A stretch of DNA of 40,827 nucleotides from a virus, in IMG/VR virus record IMGVR_UViG_3300048597_000032, positions 1 to 40,827 of that record, one strand, 5' to 3'. Shown piece by piece: positions 30,064 through 37,020 of this stretch. The notes under the pieces are model-generated. The model was not told the DNA's origin, did not search any database, and was given only the letters and a program-made list of their open reading frames with translations. The translations under genes were made by a program, and so were the position numbers. Numbering within the stretch: the first letter of the stretch is position 1; each line of letters starts with the position of its first letter.

Positions 30064-30332
30064 TGTTCCGCCCAATCGGCAACGGCAACGGCAACGGCTA
30101 CGGCGACGGCTACGGCAACGGCAACGGCAACGGCTACGGCTACGGCTACGGCTACGGCTACGGCTACGGCAACGGCAACGGCTACGGCGACGGCTACGGC
30201 GACGGCTACGGCTACGGCGACGGCAACGGCTACGGCAACGGCTACGGCTACGGCAACGGCTACGGCTACGGCGACGGCTACGGCTACGGCGACGGCAACG
30301 GCGACGGCACTGCTGGAAAGGTTGGCAAATGA
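30063..30332 (+). CDS. Gly-X repeat protein (X = Tyr, Asn or Asp)
   Basis: 89 aa from the ATG at 30063. After MFRPIG the protein is a run of nearly 40 GX dipeptides in which X is only Y, N or D, ending TAGKVGK. At DNA level this is a 6-nt array GGC-NAC in which the only variable base is the first of the NAC codon (T, A or G; no C). The low-complexity array is directly visible. Slippage between repeats could change its length between isolates. Stacking, phase-separation or adhesion roles are speculation. Confidence 0.65.
   Translation: MFRPIGNGNGNGYGDGYGNGNGNGYGYGYGYGYGYGNGNGYGDGYGDGYGYGDGNGYGNGYGYGNGYGYGDGYGYGDGNGDGTAGKVGK
30081..30307 (+). repeat. Hexanucleotide microsatellite GGCNAC
   Basis: About 38 tandem 6-nt units differ only at one base (T, A or G) per unit. 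All units are in frame with the Gly-X protein, and insertions or deletions of whole units keep the frame. Confidence 0.9.
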
Positions 30333-30520
30333 AATATCACACCGAAACCCATAGGCCCATCCCTGCCGAACCCTGTACCGACTTTGGCATGGAAGACCGC
30401 CATTCCTGGCTGCGTGAGTTCAACCGGCCTGTTGATTGGTTTGATGTTTGTTTGGCAGTCATTGCCGTTGTGGCTTGGGCAATGCTGTTCTTCATGGTTG
30501 TTAACGAGGTGGCGCGATGA
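30329..30520 (+). CDS. Small single-pass membrane protein
   Basis: A 63-aa protein. The amino half is polar (MKYHTETHRPIPAEPCTDFG), and residues 39-58 form one membrane helix (DVCLAVIAVVAWAMLFFMVV). The short end NEVAR would be on the other side. ATGA couples it to the repeat protein. No function is known. Confidence 0.55.
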   Translation: MKYHTETHRPIPAEPCTDFGMEDRHSWLREFNRPVDWFDVCLAVIAVVAWAMLFFMVVNEVAR

Positions 30521-30792
30521 GCAAGTACACACCAGGGCCGTGGGCCGTGGGCGACATTGAAGATACGGCCATAACAATGCGCTCGCCAGTAGGTCATGTG
30601 CTTTATCGAGGCAACCCGCGATTCACGCGCGCAGACGCCCGCCTGATTGCCGCCGCACCGGAACTTCTCGCAGAGTTGGCGCACCTTGTTCGCTTGTTGG
30701 AGCCGCTAGAGCAAAGCGGCGCGCTAGACGTACCGGGCCTTGCAACGCTTAACGGAGCCCGCGCCGCCATTGCCAAAGCGGAGGGCAAATGA
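30517..30792 (+). CDS. Conserved phage protein with LIAAAPELL motif
   Basis: A 91-aa protein of a widespread phage family: MSKYTPGPWAVGDIEDTAIT at the start and ADARLIAAAPELLAELAHLV near residues 40-60. The TPGPW opening and the AR.IAAAPELL motif occur together in early regions of many phages. Function is unknown. Coupled by ATGA on both sides. Confidence 0.75.
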   Translation: MSKYTPGPWAVGDIEDTAITMRSPVGHVLYRGNPRFTRADARLIAAAPELLAELAHLVRLLEPLEQSGALDVPGLATLNGARAAIAKAEGK

Positions 30793-30965
30793 AGATCAAA
30801 CCGATTCACCCCTACGGTCCCCCGGTCGGGCAGTTCAAGGCATACGAGACCAACGTCGCGGAGACGATCAAACGAGCGCAGCAGAAATTAAAGCTGCGGG
30901 ACTTCAACCCGTTCGACGTTCCGACGACGAACATCCTTCCTTACAGGACTGGCAATGACCGCTGA
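30789..30965 (+). CDS. 58-aa protein, unknown
   Basis: The ATG overlaps the upstream stop (ATGA). The protein reads MKIKPIHPYGPPVGQFKAYE at the start, has a basic helix (TIKRAQQKLKLRDFNPFD), and ends ILPYRTGNDR. It overlaps the following HNH gene by 11 nt. Not recognised. The tight spacing supports translation. Confidence 0.55.
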   Translation: MKIKPIHPYGPPVGQFKAYETNVAETIKRAQQKLKLRDFNPFDVPTTNILPYRTGNDR

Positions 30966-31512
30966 ACTGGTTGCGGCCCAGGCGATGAACTGCCGCCACG
31001 CAGAACACGCGGCAATTCGCGCACTGATGCAGCGGCGCTTTCGCTCCAATCAACGCAAGGCAGGCGCGCCAGTAGACCGGCTGTTAGAAAAGGTTGCGTT
31101 CGGCGCAACCGATTGCTGGCATTGGATTGGTCATTGTGACGACGCCGGCTATGGGCGCATCAACTTGGCCGGGCAAAACTTCGCGCACCGCGCCTCCTAT
31201 GCGGTGTTTGTGGGGCCGATTCCAGAAGGGCTGCGCGTGCTGCATAAGTGCGATGTGCGCGGCTGCATCAACCCTGAACACTTGTTTCTCGGGACGCAAG
31301 CAGACAACGTGCAAGACATGTGCTCGAAAGGGCGCAACCGGACGCAGCCTCTTTACGGCAGCGCCAATCCAATGAGCAAGTTAGATCGGGCAGCGGTCGA
31401 TTTGATCCGCCAGCAAGCCGCAATCGGGATCAAGCAGATTGACTTGGCGAACCAATACAAAGTCTCGCCAATGACCATTTCGCGCATCGTGCGCAGGGAG
31501 TTGTGGAAGTGA
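30955..31512 (+). CDS. HNH endonuclease (homing type)
   Basis: A 185-aa protein. The central HNH_3 core is DCWHWIGHCDDAGYGRINLA, then HRASYAVFVGPIPEGLRVLH, KCDVRGCINPEHLFLGTQAD and NVQDMCSKGRN, with metal and catalytic His and Cys residues in the expected order. The C-terminal 60 residues form a DNA-binding HTH (LIRQQAAIGIKQIDLANQYK; VSPMTISRIVRREL). Such free-standing nucleases move between phage genomes. Its presence just before the ERF gene may mark a recent insertion, although overlaps on both sides show it is well integrated in the operon. Confidence 0.85.
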   Translation: MTAELVAAQAMNCRHAEHAAIRALMQRRFRSNQRKAGAPVDRLLEKVAFGATDCWHWIGHCDDAGYGRINLAGQNFAHRASYAVFVGPIPEGLRVLHKCDVRGCINPEHLFLGTQADNVQDMCSKGRNRTQPLYGSANPMSKLDRAAVDLIRQQAAIGIKQIDLANQYKVSPMTISRIVRRELWK

Positions 31513-32093
31513 ACAAGAGCGAATCCATTGCGAAACTCGCAGAAGCCTGCGCCAAGGCACAGGCCAAGATGGTCAACCCAAAGCTTGACCGGGTGAATCC
31601 GCACTTCAAGAGCAAGTTCGCAAGCCTTGCCGCCGTGCGCGATGTGGTTGTGCCCGCCTATGCCTCTTGCGGGGTGTCCGTGTCGCAAGACGTGACGGTT
31701 GAGGGCGGGGCAGTTCACTGCCGCACGATCCTCGTTCATGGGGAGTCGGGCGAATGGATGGAGTACGGCCCGCTGGTAATCGCCACCCAGGCGACGGCCC
31801 ATGCCATCGGCTCTGCGATTTCCTACGCAAAGCGTTATCAGTTGATGGCGGTGGCGTGCGTGGTCGGGGATGAGGACGACGACGGCAACGCCGCGTCTGC
31901 CAAGCCGGAAGCTGCCCAGCCCGACCCGTTTACCCATGACCCGGCGCTAGTCGGTGGACTGAAGTCCGCCAAGACCCTGCCGGAACTGAGCAAGGCATGG
32001 AATGCCATCCCGACGAATGTCCGGGCAAGGTATGCCGACCTGAAGGACGCAGAAAAACAGCGCATTACCGAAAGCGAGGTCGCCCATGCCTAA
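31509..32093 (+). CDS. erf: ERF-family single-strand annealing recombinase
   Basis: 194 aa from the GTG at 31509 (GTGA overlap with the HNH gene); a GTG at 31503 is an alternative. The ERF core is visible: LDRVNPHFKSKFASLAAVRD (26-45), VVVPAYASCGVSVSQDVTVE, CRTILVHGESGEWMEYGPLV and QATAHAIGSAISYAKRYQLM, with the Y-A-K-R-Y motif. It would anneal single strands during phage recombination, working with the exonuclease and SSB-like genes that follow. An acidic linker separates a C-terminal helical domain. Confidence 0.88.
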   Translation: MNKSESIAKLAEACAKAQAKMVNPKLDRVNPHFKSKFASLAAVRDVVVPAYASCGVSVSQDVTVEGGAVHCRTILVHGESGEWMEYGPLVIATQATAHAIGSAISYAKRYQLMAVACVVGDEDDDGNAASAKPEAAQPDPFTHDPALVGGLKSAKTLPELSKAWNAIPTNVRARYADLKDAEKQRITESEVAHA

Positions 32094-32718
32094 CGACGCC
32101 CCCCAGCAATCCGGCGCCTGGCTCCGTCAGCGTCTCGGCTGGTGTACTGCCTCACGGATGAAGGACGTTCTGGCCGTCCTGAAAAACGGCAAGCCTTCGG
32201 AGGCGCGGAACAAATACATGATGGAACTGGTGGCGGAGCGCATGACGGATAACGTCATGGAACGCTTCGTAACCGATGCCATGCAACACGGCATCGACCA
32301 AGAGCCCCACGCTGTTGCCGCCTATGAGGCTCTGTCCGGCGAACTGACGGAGACCTGCGGGTTCTTCCCTCACCCTCGGATTGAGTTCTTCGGGGCAACG
32401 CCTGACCGGCTGTTGGGCGAGGATGGTCTAGTGGAGTGCAAGTGCCCGTCAACCATCAAGTTCATTGAATGGCGGCGGGAAGGCGTTGTGCCTGACGAGC
32501 ACAAGCCGCAGATGCTGGCCCAGCTGGCCTGTACCGGCAGGAAGTACGTGGACTTTGTGGCGTTCGATCCCCGCGTGTTGAACCCTGATGCGCGGTTGTT
32601 CGTTCGCCGGTTTGAGCCCTCGCAAGAGGAAATCGCAGCGGTCGAGAAAGCGGCAGAGCAGTTCCTTGCCGAAGTGGATGCGCTGTTTGAGTTGGTCAAC
32701 TATGGGAAGGCAGCGTAA
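32086..32718 (+). CDS. YqaJ/lambda-type recombination exonuclease
   Basis: A 210-aa nuclease. It opens AWLRQRLGWCTASRMKDVLA, the W...R.G..TAS motif of YqaJ-like enzymes. GIDQEPHAVAAYE (69-81) supplies the first acidic ligand. GATPDRLLGEDGLVECKCPS (103-122) contains the D..ExK site (D107, E117, K119), and HKPQMLAQLACTGRKYVDFV supplies the QxxxxM/Y helix. It should degrade the 5' strand of duplex ends and feed the ERF protein, whose gene overlaps its start by 8 nt. Confidence 0.9.
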   Translation: MPNDAPQQSGAWLRQRLGWCTASRMKDVLAVLKNGKPSEARNKYMMELVAERMTDNVMERFVTDAMQHGIDQEPHAVAAYEALSGELTETCGFFPHPRIEFFGATPDRLLGEDGLVECKCPSTIKFIEWRREGVVPDEHKPQMLAQLACTGRKYVDFVAFDPRVLNPDARLFVRRFEPSQEEIAAVEKAAEQFLAEVDALFELVNYGKAA

Positions 32719-32979
32719 ATGGGTATCAAGTACGAAATCACTGCGGTAACTGGCGAATACAAGAACCGCGACGGCGAGACCAAGAAGCGTTACAGCAAGC
32801 TTGGCGTTGTGATGGAGACCAAGAACGGGCTAATGGTCAAAGTCGAGTCGATCCCTATTGGCTGGGACGGTTGGGCCTACCTGAACGAGCCCCGCGAACG
32901 CGAGGAAGGCGCCACGAAGTCTAGGGGTGCGCCAGCTACAGGCGGAATGGCCGACATGGATTCGGACGTGCCGTTCTAA
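32719..32979 (+). CDS. SSB-like protein with acidic C-terminal tip
   Basis: An 86-aa protein that starts directly after the exonuclease stop. Strands KYEITAVTGEYKNRDGETKK and RYSKLGVVMETKNGLMVKVE, then SIPIGWDGWAYLNEP, could form a small OB-like barrel. The tail is disordered and ends DMDSDVPF, very like the acidic D..D(I/V)PF tip of bacterial SSB, which recruits partner proteins. Position after ERF and exonuclease supports a single-strand-binding role. The fold is inferred. Confidence 0.65.
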   Translation: MGIKYEITAVTGEYKNRDGETKKRYSKLGVVMETKNGLMVKVESIPIGWDGWAYLNEPREREEGATKSRGAPATGGMADMDSDVPF

Positions 32980-32986
32980 CGATCAC

Positions 32987-33085
32987 GAGCGGATGGCGTA
33001 GTGGGAGCGCAGCAAGTCCGAGACACCTAAACGGTGGAGTAGGCACCCCAAATGGCAGGCGTCGGTTCGATTCCGGCTCCGCTCA
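32987..33085 (+). tRNA. tRNA-like element with oversized anticodon/variable domain
   Basis: Acceptor GAGCGGA (32987-32993) pairs perfectly with TCCGCTC (33078-33084). The D-arm is canonical (T8, G9, GCGT, loop AGTGGGA, GCGC), and the T-arm is canonical (GTCGG, TTCGATT, CCGGC). Between D and T arms lie 50 nt instead of about 23 (or up to about 38 in class II), with no stem able to hold a seven-base anticodon loop with U33. Local hairpins CACC/GGTG and GGTG/CACC are possible instead. It may be a decayed tRNA, a tRNA mimic or a tRNA with an insertion. The CCA end is not encoded. Confidence 0.6.
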
Positions 33086-33101
33086 CCCAACAGGACAAAC
33101 A

Positions 33102-33458
33102 ATGAAAAAGACCATCGCGGCACTAGCTCTATACGCTTTTAGCGTAGCCCATGCCAATGTCCCTAACCAGGGCGGCAACTTCTACGACGGGAACCGCCTG
33201 TTTCAACTCTGCACAAGTTCCGTTGCCAGCGAACAGGCTGTCTGCCTTGGCTACGTCATTGCCGTGGCTGACACCAGTCGCACGCGGAACTGTTCGCCGT
33301 CCACGATCAAGTCCGGGCAACTTCGGGATGTTGTGATTCAGTTTCTCTCAAGCAACCCCGCCCATCGGCATGAGGACGCGGACACTTTGGTAGAACTGGC
33401 AATCCATAACGCATGGCCTTGCCAGAGGCAACAGAACCCCGCGAGGAATTCGCTGTGA
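33102..33458 (+). CDS. Secreted Rap1a/Tai-like protein
   Basis: A 118-aa protein with a signal peptide (MKKTIAALALYAFSVAHA) and four Cys suited to periplasmic disulfides. The pattern NRLFQLCTSS, then CLGYVIAVADT, a Pro-x-T-I-K segment, LRDVVIQFLSSNPAHRHEDA and LVELAIHNAWPC, matches the Rap1a/Tai immunity family. AGGA precedes the ATG. In prophages such proteins could alter the cell envelope or protect lysogens, but no target is visible. Confidence 0.75.
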   Translation: MKKTIAALALYAFSVAHANVPNQGGNFYDGNRLFQLCTSSVASEQAVCLGYVIAVADTSRTRNCSPSTIKSGQLRDVVIQFLSSNPAHRHEDADTLVELAIHNAWPCQRQQNPARNSL

Positions 33459-33916
33459 CTGACGATCTGATTGCCCGGCTGCGCGGCGTTGCTCGCCGGA
33501 TGCGTGAGCGCGCGTCTTTGTATGGCGACGATGAAATAGTGGACAAAGCAGCCGCGCGCATCGCGCAACTGGAGGATGCGTTGCGTGAGGCGTTGCAGTG
33601 GGTTGAGGAGGCTGAGTTGACTCATGGGCGCACGTACAGCGCGGGGAACGCCGCCCGCGCCGCCCTCGCCCAAGCACCGCAGGCCGAGCGGCCCGGCGAA
33701 ACCTCAGACCATTGGGAAGAGCCGGCGCACATCAAGCCCGCGTACTACGTCCAGCGCCCTGACGGGTCGTTCTCGGAGGCTAAGCCTTCCGCAGTATCCA
33801 CCGACATTCTTTTGCAGTTTGCGGGCTACCTGACGACTGCCATTCCAGAACTGCGTCACTACGACACTGCTTCAATGATCGACTGCGTAAACGACTTTCT
33901 TGATGGGAGTGAGTGA
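33455..33916 (+). CDS. Accessory early protein, unknown
   Basis: 153 aa from the GTG at 33455, whose GTGA overlaps the upstream stop. Residues 1-50 are helical and basic (DDLIARLRGVARRMRERASL), and AARIAQLEDALREALQWVEE is a coiled coil. The C-terminal part contains PAYYVQRPDGSFSEA and a helix. Modular small early genes of this type share helical pieces with other phages. Function is unknown. Confidence 0.55.
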   Translation: MTDDLIARLRGVARRMRERASLYGDDEIVDKAAARIAQLEDALREALQWVEEAELTHGRTYSAGNAARAALAQAPQAERPGETSDHWEEPAHIKPAYYVQRPDGSFSEAKPSAVSTDILLQFAGYLTTAIPELRHYDTASMIDCVNDFLDGSE

Positions 33917-34350
33917 TGAGCAACTGCGGCGTTGAGCACAACTGTTTGCCCTGCGAGGGCCAACAGCCGACAAGCCATCGGCCAGACCCGCGCGACGCTG
34001 TAATCGCAGAGCAGCGCGAGGCGCTCAAGTTCCTGCTTGAGATGACCGAGTCCGACCCGCGCGACTTTGGCGACAAGCCTCCCGGCGCATATGCAGCCTG
34101 CATGGAAGACGCGCAGGAGCAGGCGCGTCGCGTTCTTGCCAAGGTAACGCCGCTGTCAGTGCTGGCCGAGCAGCCCGCAGACATGGTACTCAAGTGGGAA
34201 CCGGCGCCAACGTCAACGAAATGGGGTGCGGGCATGGTCGAGGCTCTTTTGCCTATTGGTAAAGATCACACGCTGCGGTTGTACGCCGAGGAAGAGGTCG
34301 CACACCTTGTGCCGTGCGTTCTGATCGCCGCCGCAGGGGGTCAGCCGTGA
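33916..34350 (+). CDS. Accessory early protein, unknown
   Basis: 144 aa from the ATG at 33916 overlapping the upstream stop. A short Cys pair (NCGVEHNCLPCEG) lies at the amino end, a helix DAVIAEQREALKFLLEMTES follows, and the C-terminus is LVPCVLIAAAGGQP. The terminal IAAAGG resembles the next gene's end and common phage AAAP motifs. No function can be assigned. Confidence 0.5.
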   Translation: MSNCGVEHNCLPCEGQQPTSHRPDPRDAVIAEQREALKFLLEMTESDPRDFGDKPPGAYAACMEDAQEQARRVLAKVTPLSVLAEQPADMVLKWEPAPTSTKWGAGMVEALLPIGKDHTLRLYAEEEVAHLVPCVLIAAAGGQP

Positions 34351-34682
34351 GCGACCTTGACGCATTCCACAAGCACGAGGCCCTCCATACGGCCAGCCTA
34401 TGCGCCAATCTGATCGAGGAAGAACTGTGCTCACACCCTTACATCAAGGAGCATCGTGACTTGCTCAGTCTTGCAGAAGACGCCTGCAACAACTTGGCAA
34501 AGCTGTATCAGCAGATAGGCGCCGAGAAGAAAGCCGACATGGTGCTGGTGCCGAGGGAGCCGACTGAGGCGCAATACTTCGCCGCATATCGAGTCAAGCT
34601 GTCAAGCGGAGACATCTTGCAAGCGGTTGACGTGCTTTCTCTCTACCGCGCCATGATCGCCGCCGCAGGGGGAACGCGATGA
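34347..34682 (+). CDS. Accessory early protein, unknown
   Basis: 111 aa from the GTG at 34347 (GTGA overlap). Helical: HEALHTASLCANLIEEELCS and LLSLAEDACNNLAKLYQQIG. The end region VLVPREPTEAQYFAAYRVKL and LYRAMIAAAGGTR is a recurring phage C-terminal unit (VPREPTEA... YRAMIAAA). The function of that unit is unknown. Confidence 0.55.
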   Translation: MSDLDAFHKHEALHTASLCANLIEEELCSHPYIKEHRDLLSLAEDACNNLAKLYQQIGAEKKADMVLVPREPTEAQYFAAYRVKLSSGDILQAVDVLSLYRAMIAAAGGTR

Positions 34683-34921
34683 AGCCAGTAGCCTGGGCGT
34701 ACTACGAGGATGAGCAGATAGTTGGCCTGTACGACTTGCCTTGTGTTGATGCTGACCCTCTAGTGAAGCAGTCCGACGCCCAAGCCGAGATCGAGCGCGC
34801 CGTGCGGGTGGCGCTGGTCTACATCGTTTGCCCTGATGACCTTTCTCCGCAGAACCTTTACCACCCAGAACTAGCGCCACTCGTTGCCGACGTACTGGCG
34901 CGGCTGAAGGAGCGGACATGA
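34679..34921 (+). CDS. Accessory early protein, unknown
   Basis: An 80-aa protein coupled by ATGA on both sides. It begins MKPVAWAYYEDEQIVGLYDL, an opening seen in small phage proteins of mosaic early regions, and ends with a helix (LAPLVADVLARLKERT). No domain is recognised. Confidence 0.5.
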   Translation: MKPVAWAYYEDEQIVGLYDLPCVDADPLVKQSDAQAEIERAVRVALVYIVCPDDLSPQNLYHPELAPLVADVLARLKERT

Positions 34922-35280
34922 GCGAAGCAGTGCAAGTACCGCTGGTCGAACTGTTGCAGAGTGTTCCGGCAAACGCGCGCCTAGTGATTGAAGAAAGCCC
35001 ACTTTGCACTCGCTTTGTCCCTGTTGGCCGATACATGCACGAAGCAGCCGACGCCATCAAGGCGCTGGAGGCCGAGCGGGATGCGTGGCAAGCCACCGCC
35101 GATCATCACTACCAAGAGGCGTTTGCGCTCAAGGCCGAGCGGGATGCCGCCTACCAAGCCGGCATGGAGCGCGCGGCGGTGATTTGCGAGCAGGAATCCT
35201 TGTGGTGCGAGGACAAAACGCATGTGCCGATGGGGCGCCTGTGCGCCGCCGCCATCAGGAAGGAGATTGCAGATGAGTGA
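34918..35280 (+). CDS. Accessory early protein with coiled coil
   Basis: A 120-aa protein: MSEAVQVPLVELLQSVPANA, then YMHEAADAIKALEAERDAWQ and ALKAERDAAYQAGMERAAVI as a coiled coil, and a Cys-containing end (CEQESLWCEDKTHVPMGRLC). The last unit, AAVICE.....C........AA.IR, is a recurrent phage C-terminal piece. Function is unknown. Confidence 0.55.
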   Translation: MSEAVQVPLVELLQSVPANARLVIEESPLCTRFVPVGRYMHEAADAIKALEAERDAWQATADHHYQEAFALKAERDAAYQAGMERAAVICEQESLWCEDKTHVPMGRLCAAAIRKEIADE

Positions 35281-35593
35281 TTTGCCGCCGTTGCCCGCCG
35301 ACTGGATGTGGGAAGAAAGCTATATCTATGACGCCGCAGGCGATGCAATTCCCGCTGCCGACTACGTGCACGCCTACGGCCGACAGTGCGCCGAAGCCGA
35401 GCGAAAGAAGGCAGAGGAACTGCTGCGGGAGGCGCGCGCGGCAACCGTGGCCGCAATGGAACTTGCTACCGAGGCAGCTAGGCACCTTCCAGCAACGGCG
35501 CCCGTAGACATGGCGCAAGCAAAGCGGCAGTGCGAGATGGTGACGCAAGCGGTCGCCCGCATCGACGCCTACCTGGAGCGCGGCAATGGATGA
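35273..35593 (+). CDS. Accessory early protein, unknown
   Basis: 106 aa from the ATG at 35273, overlapping the preceding gene by 8 nt. The ADYVHAYGRQCAEAERKKAE segment resembles common mosaic phage proteins (V..YGR.CAEAER). A helical Ala/Glu/Arg region follows. A start at 35222 is open but would overlap 59 nt. Function is unknown. Confidence 0.5.
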   Translation: MSDLPPLPADWMWEESYIYDAAGDAIPAADYVHAYGRQCAEAERKKAEELLREARAATVAAMELATEAARHLPATAPVDMAQAKRQCEMVTQAVARIDAYLERGNG

Positions 35594-35906
35594 CCGGACG
35601 TTGTTGGAACTAGCAGCACGGGCGGCGGGGATTGACTCGCTGCGCTATGACGAGGCAACACAGTCATGGCGCAGGGATCGCTTCACGGTATGGAACCCGC
35701 TTGAATCGGACGGTGACGCATTCCGGCTTGCGGTGAAGTTGCAGCTTTACATCGGCAACGATGGCGGGGAAGCGTTTGCCATCATCACGCCGACCAGTGC
35801 TTGCCACGAGGAACACAACGGCGACCCCTACGCCGCCACCCGCCGTGCAATCGTTAGGGCAGCGGCAGAGATCGGGAAGGGCTTAGATGCTGCTGAAGCT
35901 TCCTGA
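35586..35906 (+). CDS. Conserved phage protein of unknown function
   Basis: A 106-aa protein: LLELAARAAGIDSLRYDEAT, then FTVWNPLESDGDAFRLAVKL and a C-terminal RRAIVRAAAEIGKGLDAAE. The WNPL.SDGDA.RLAVKL motif is a recurring phage family with no assigned biochemical role. It overlaps its neighbours by 8 and 20 nt. Confidence 0.65.
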   Translation: MDDRTLLELAARAAGIDSLRYDEATQSWRRDRFTVWNPLESDGDAFRLAVKLQLYIGNDGGEAFAIITPTSACHEEHNGDPYAATRRAIVRAAAEIGKGLDAAEAS

Positions 35907-36219
35907 GGCCGCACAACTGGTTAGGCTGTCCGTCAAGACCCTGAGACGGGAGATCGCAGACGGCAACCTGAAGGCAGGAAAGTTCCGGGGCGTGTATCGT
36001 GTCCGACCCGAGGATTTGGACGCCTACATATGTCGGTGCGTCGAGTCGGCAACCGTTGGCAAGTCAGACTCCGCGTCGGAGGCGGCAAGCGCATTGAGCG
36101 CACTCTTCCCCCAGGCGCGTCCAGAAACGACGCCCTCGCGGTCGAAAATACGATCCGCCGCGCGCAAATCGACATCCTTGCGGGTCGTAAGCCCGATTAC
36201 CCAATCGACGCAGCCCTAG
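35887..36219 (+). CDS. Excisionase-like HTH protein
   Basis: A 110-aa frame whose first 50 residues are a MerR/excisionase-type helix-turn-helix (LPEAAQLVRLSVKTLRREIA; DGNLKAGKFRGVYRVRPEDL; DAYI). The remainder (residues 48-110) overlaps the integrase gene in another frame by 190 nt and is Ser/Ala/Arg-rich. The DNA-binding part is convincing, and the tail may be a by-product of overlap. Its place directly before int supports an excision or directionality role. Confidence 0.65.
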   Translation: MLLKLPEAAQLVRLSVKTLRREIADGNLKAGKFRGVYRVRPEDLDAYICRCVESATVGKSDSASEAASALSALFPQARPETTPSRSKIRSAARKSTSLRVVSPITQSTQP

Positions 36220-37013
36220 ACCGCTGGCTGTCGGAAGAGGTCAGGCATCAGAAATCCGCCCAACGAACTAGACAGAGGGTCAACGTCCTTCGGGAGTTCA
36301 CCAAAGGGAAGAGCCTGAAAGACCTTCAGGCAGTCGCGTCTCAGTTGAAAACGGCAGACGCCAAGCCCGCCACCATCAACCGCTATCTGTCTGTCCTCAG
36401 AAGGATCGGCAACCTTGCCGAAGAGTGGGGGCTGGTGGACAGGGCGCCCAAGATCACACTCTTGGAAGAACGCAACGAGCGGCACGTGTACCTGACGGCC
36501 GAAGAGGTTGAATCCCTTGCGAGAGCCTGCCGCGATCCCGAGGTTGGAGACTTCATCCGCCTTGCCGCGTTGACCGGGCTCAGACGCTCTGAACTGCTGG
36601 GGCTCAAGAAGATTGACGGGGCATTCATCCGGCTAGACGCCCGAACCAAGACCGGCAGACCGCGAGCCATTCCCCTGACCAGAGAAGCCCTCAGGATCGC
36701 GCAGGATCGCATCCCATGGACGATTGATGCCGGCACCCTTCGGCGGGAATTTGAACGCGCCAGGAAGGCTCTAGGGCGCCCGGACTGGCACCTACACGAC
36801 CTTCGGCATTCGTTCGCCTCGTTTATCGTCCAAGGGACCGGGAACATGAAGCTGGCAAAGGAACTGCTGGGCCATACGACCATGGCGATGACGGACAGAT
36901 ATGCTCACCTGTCCGGGGATCACCGGGAGACGCTTGCGGCACTGGAGAAGTTTTCAGTACGGAAAGTGGGGAAAACGAAGTCGCCAAAATCGGGCAGAAT
37001 GGCGAAACGCTAG
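36030..37013 (+). CDS. int: Tyrosine site-specific integrase
   Basis: A 327-aa tyrosine recombinase. Residues 1-60 form an arm-type DNA-binding region, and 60-145 the core-binding SAM-like helices (LDRWLSEEVRHQKSAQRTRQ). The catalytic domain shows R185 (TGLRRSEL), the Lys of TKTGRPR near 207, HDLRH at 256-260 with H256, R259 and H260, H282 (LGHTT) and the nucleophile Y291 (RYAHL). All catalytic residues are present. It would integrate the phage at the tRNA-Leu-like core found 7 nt after its stop. Confidence 0.93.
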   Translation: MSVRRVGNRWQVRLRVGGGKRIERTLPPGASRNDALAVENTIRRAQIDILAGRKPDYPIDAALDRWLSEEVRHQKSAQRTRQRVNVLREFTKGKSLKDLQAVASQLKTADAKPATINRYLSVLRRIGNLAEEWGLVDRAPKITLLEERNERHVYLTAEEVESLARACRDPEVGDFIRLAALTGLRRSELLGLKKIDGAFIRLDARTKTGRPRAIPLTREALRIAQDRIPWTIDAGTLRREFERARKALGRPDWHLHDLRHSFASFIVQGTGNMKLAKELLGHTTMAMTDRYAHLSGDHRETLAALEKFSVRKVGKTKSPKSGRMAKR

Positions 37014-37020
37014 AGGGAAA

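Noticed and set aside
30081-30307. Variable region of a diversity-generating retroelement
   Set aside because: No reverse transcriptase or template repeat in the window, and the variation is a simple tandem microsatellite with no His (CAC) codon.
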